A DNA stretch of 19,837 bases. Origin: Willaertia magna (taxonomy: Eukaryota > Heterolobosea > Eutetramitea > Acrasida > Naegleriidae). Positions 19,360-19,837 of the stretch are shown here, piece by piece. The translations under genes and the position numbers were made by a program. Each line of letters begins with the position of its first letter. Position 1 is the stretch's first letter. Location: positions 1 to 19,837 of the forward strand of contig CADWAF010001504.1 in NCBI GenBank assembly GCA_902984215.1, written 5' to 3'. The notes under the pieces were generated by a model. That model did not search any database. It worked only from the letters and a program-made list of their open reading frames with translations, and was not told where the DNA came from.

Positions 19360-19837
19360 ATGTTACCTAATACAGTACGCCTTAAGGTTGTAGTTGTTGG
19401 AGATGAAGGTGTAGGAAAAGCAAGAATGTTAACGACATATATTAGTAATAGCATTCCGGAGTATGTTCCAGTTCAATCTGATAATGATAATATTACAGTG
19501 CGGATAGGTGAAAATAAAACAATTGTTTTGTTTTTGTGCGATACAAGGTATGTGTTTTTTTCTTTTTAAATTGTCACACAAACCTCAAACAATATTTATC
19601 TAACAGTGGACAACAAGGTATGTTTTTTATTTTGTAATAATTATTATTAATTGTAAATTATTAATTGTAATTAATGACACAAAGATTATGACCGTTTAAG
19701 ACCTTTATCTTATCCAGGTACAGATATCTTTCTAGTTTTATTCTCAATTCACAATAAAGAATCATTTGAAAATTTAAGAACAAAATGGATTCCAGAAGTA
19801 AAACATCATTGTTCAAATGCACACCTTATTTTAATTG
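19360..19837 (+). CDS. Atypical Rho/Rac-family small GTPase (3' end outside window)
   Basis: Exons 19360-19547, 19607-19617 and 19685-19837 join into one frame that matches Rac/Cdc42 throughout. Seen: the P-loop GDEGVGKA, the switch I region [30 protein letters not shown] covering G3 and switch II, then [16 protein letters not shown] as in Rac1. The ATG at 19360 gives the usual short N-terminus before the P-loop. Rho GTPases normally cycle between GDP and GTP to control actin and polarity. Here the Thr after the P-loop Lys (Rac1 T17) is Ala, and switch I Thr35 is Val; both normally bind Mg2+. F37 and Y40 of the effector loop are also changed, while the Gln61 equivalent is kept. Nucleotide cycling may therefore be altered or lost. 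The NKxD motif and any C-terminal CAAX lie beyond the window. Confidence 0.88.
19548..19606 (+). other. GTPase intron 1 (59 bp)
   Basis: GTATGT donor at 19548, tatctaacag acceptor ending at 19606. Removing it restores DTSG in the conserved G3 motif, with the junction inside the Ser codon. Confidence 0.85.
19618..19684 (+). other. GTPase intron 2 (67 bp)
   Basis: GTATGT donor at 19618, acaaag acceptor ending at 19684. Removing it joins GQQ to DYDRLRP, with the junction inside the Asp codon. Together with intron 1 it leaves an 11-bp exon at 19607-19617. Confidence 0.82.

Overview
The window is very AT-rich nuclear DNA from a eukaryote. At the right edge is a convincing spliced Rho/Rac-family GTPase gene with GTATGT...AG introns. 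A further GTAAGT...TTTAG intron lies near 7.9 kb, and there is a fragment of a TNP2/CACTA-like DNA transposase. An AT-rich fungus or an amoebozoan would fit, but I cannot name the organism from sequence alone. I saw no tRNA, rRNA, CRISPR array or bacterial-style operon.

Layout. 1-60: tail of a plus-strand coiled-coil-like gene. 62-4637: two long minus-strand decayed genes, the second with internal repeats. 4725-6261: remains of a TNP2/CACTA-like transposon on the plus strand. 6262-7935: AT-rich repeats, then plus-strand exon-like remnants including a hydrophobic segment and a good intron. 7878-18822: a series of decayed genes whose strands alternate almost perfectly (-,+,-,+,-,+,-,-,+). Within it, the minus-strand genes at 11203-12894 (B) and 13487-16190 (A) are clear paralogues, and the one at 16381-18440 (C) is probably a third. 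The plus-strand genes at 9426-11200 (P3) and 12923-13440 (P1) also look related. A convergent pair (plus gene meeting minus gene) therefore seems to have been duplicated: P3/B and P1/A. 18823-19359: a less AT-rich upstream region with a 10-bp periodic repeat and a TATA-containing palindrome. 19360-19837: the GTPase gene, cut by the window end.

Main interpretation. Most of the window reads as protein in one frame for hundreds of codons with few frameshifts. It is interrupted by stop codons that mostly sit where Gln, and sometimes Trp, would fit. Where internal repeat copies can be compared, every substitution I counted is a C/T or G/A transition, and a 41-bp duplication shows four changes all in CA/TA (or TG/TA) context. 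This resembles RIP-like or other cytosine-to-thymine decay of duplicated DNA. The alternative, TAA/TAG read as glutamine, is less likely: the best intact frames use CAA/CAG for Gln and end at TAA, and two stops align with TGG in a sister copy. I recognise no function for the decayed families.
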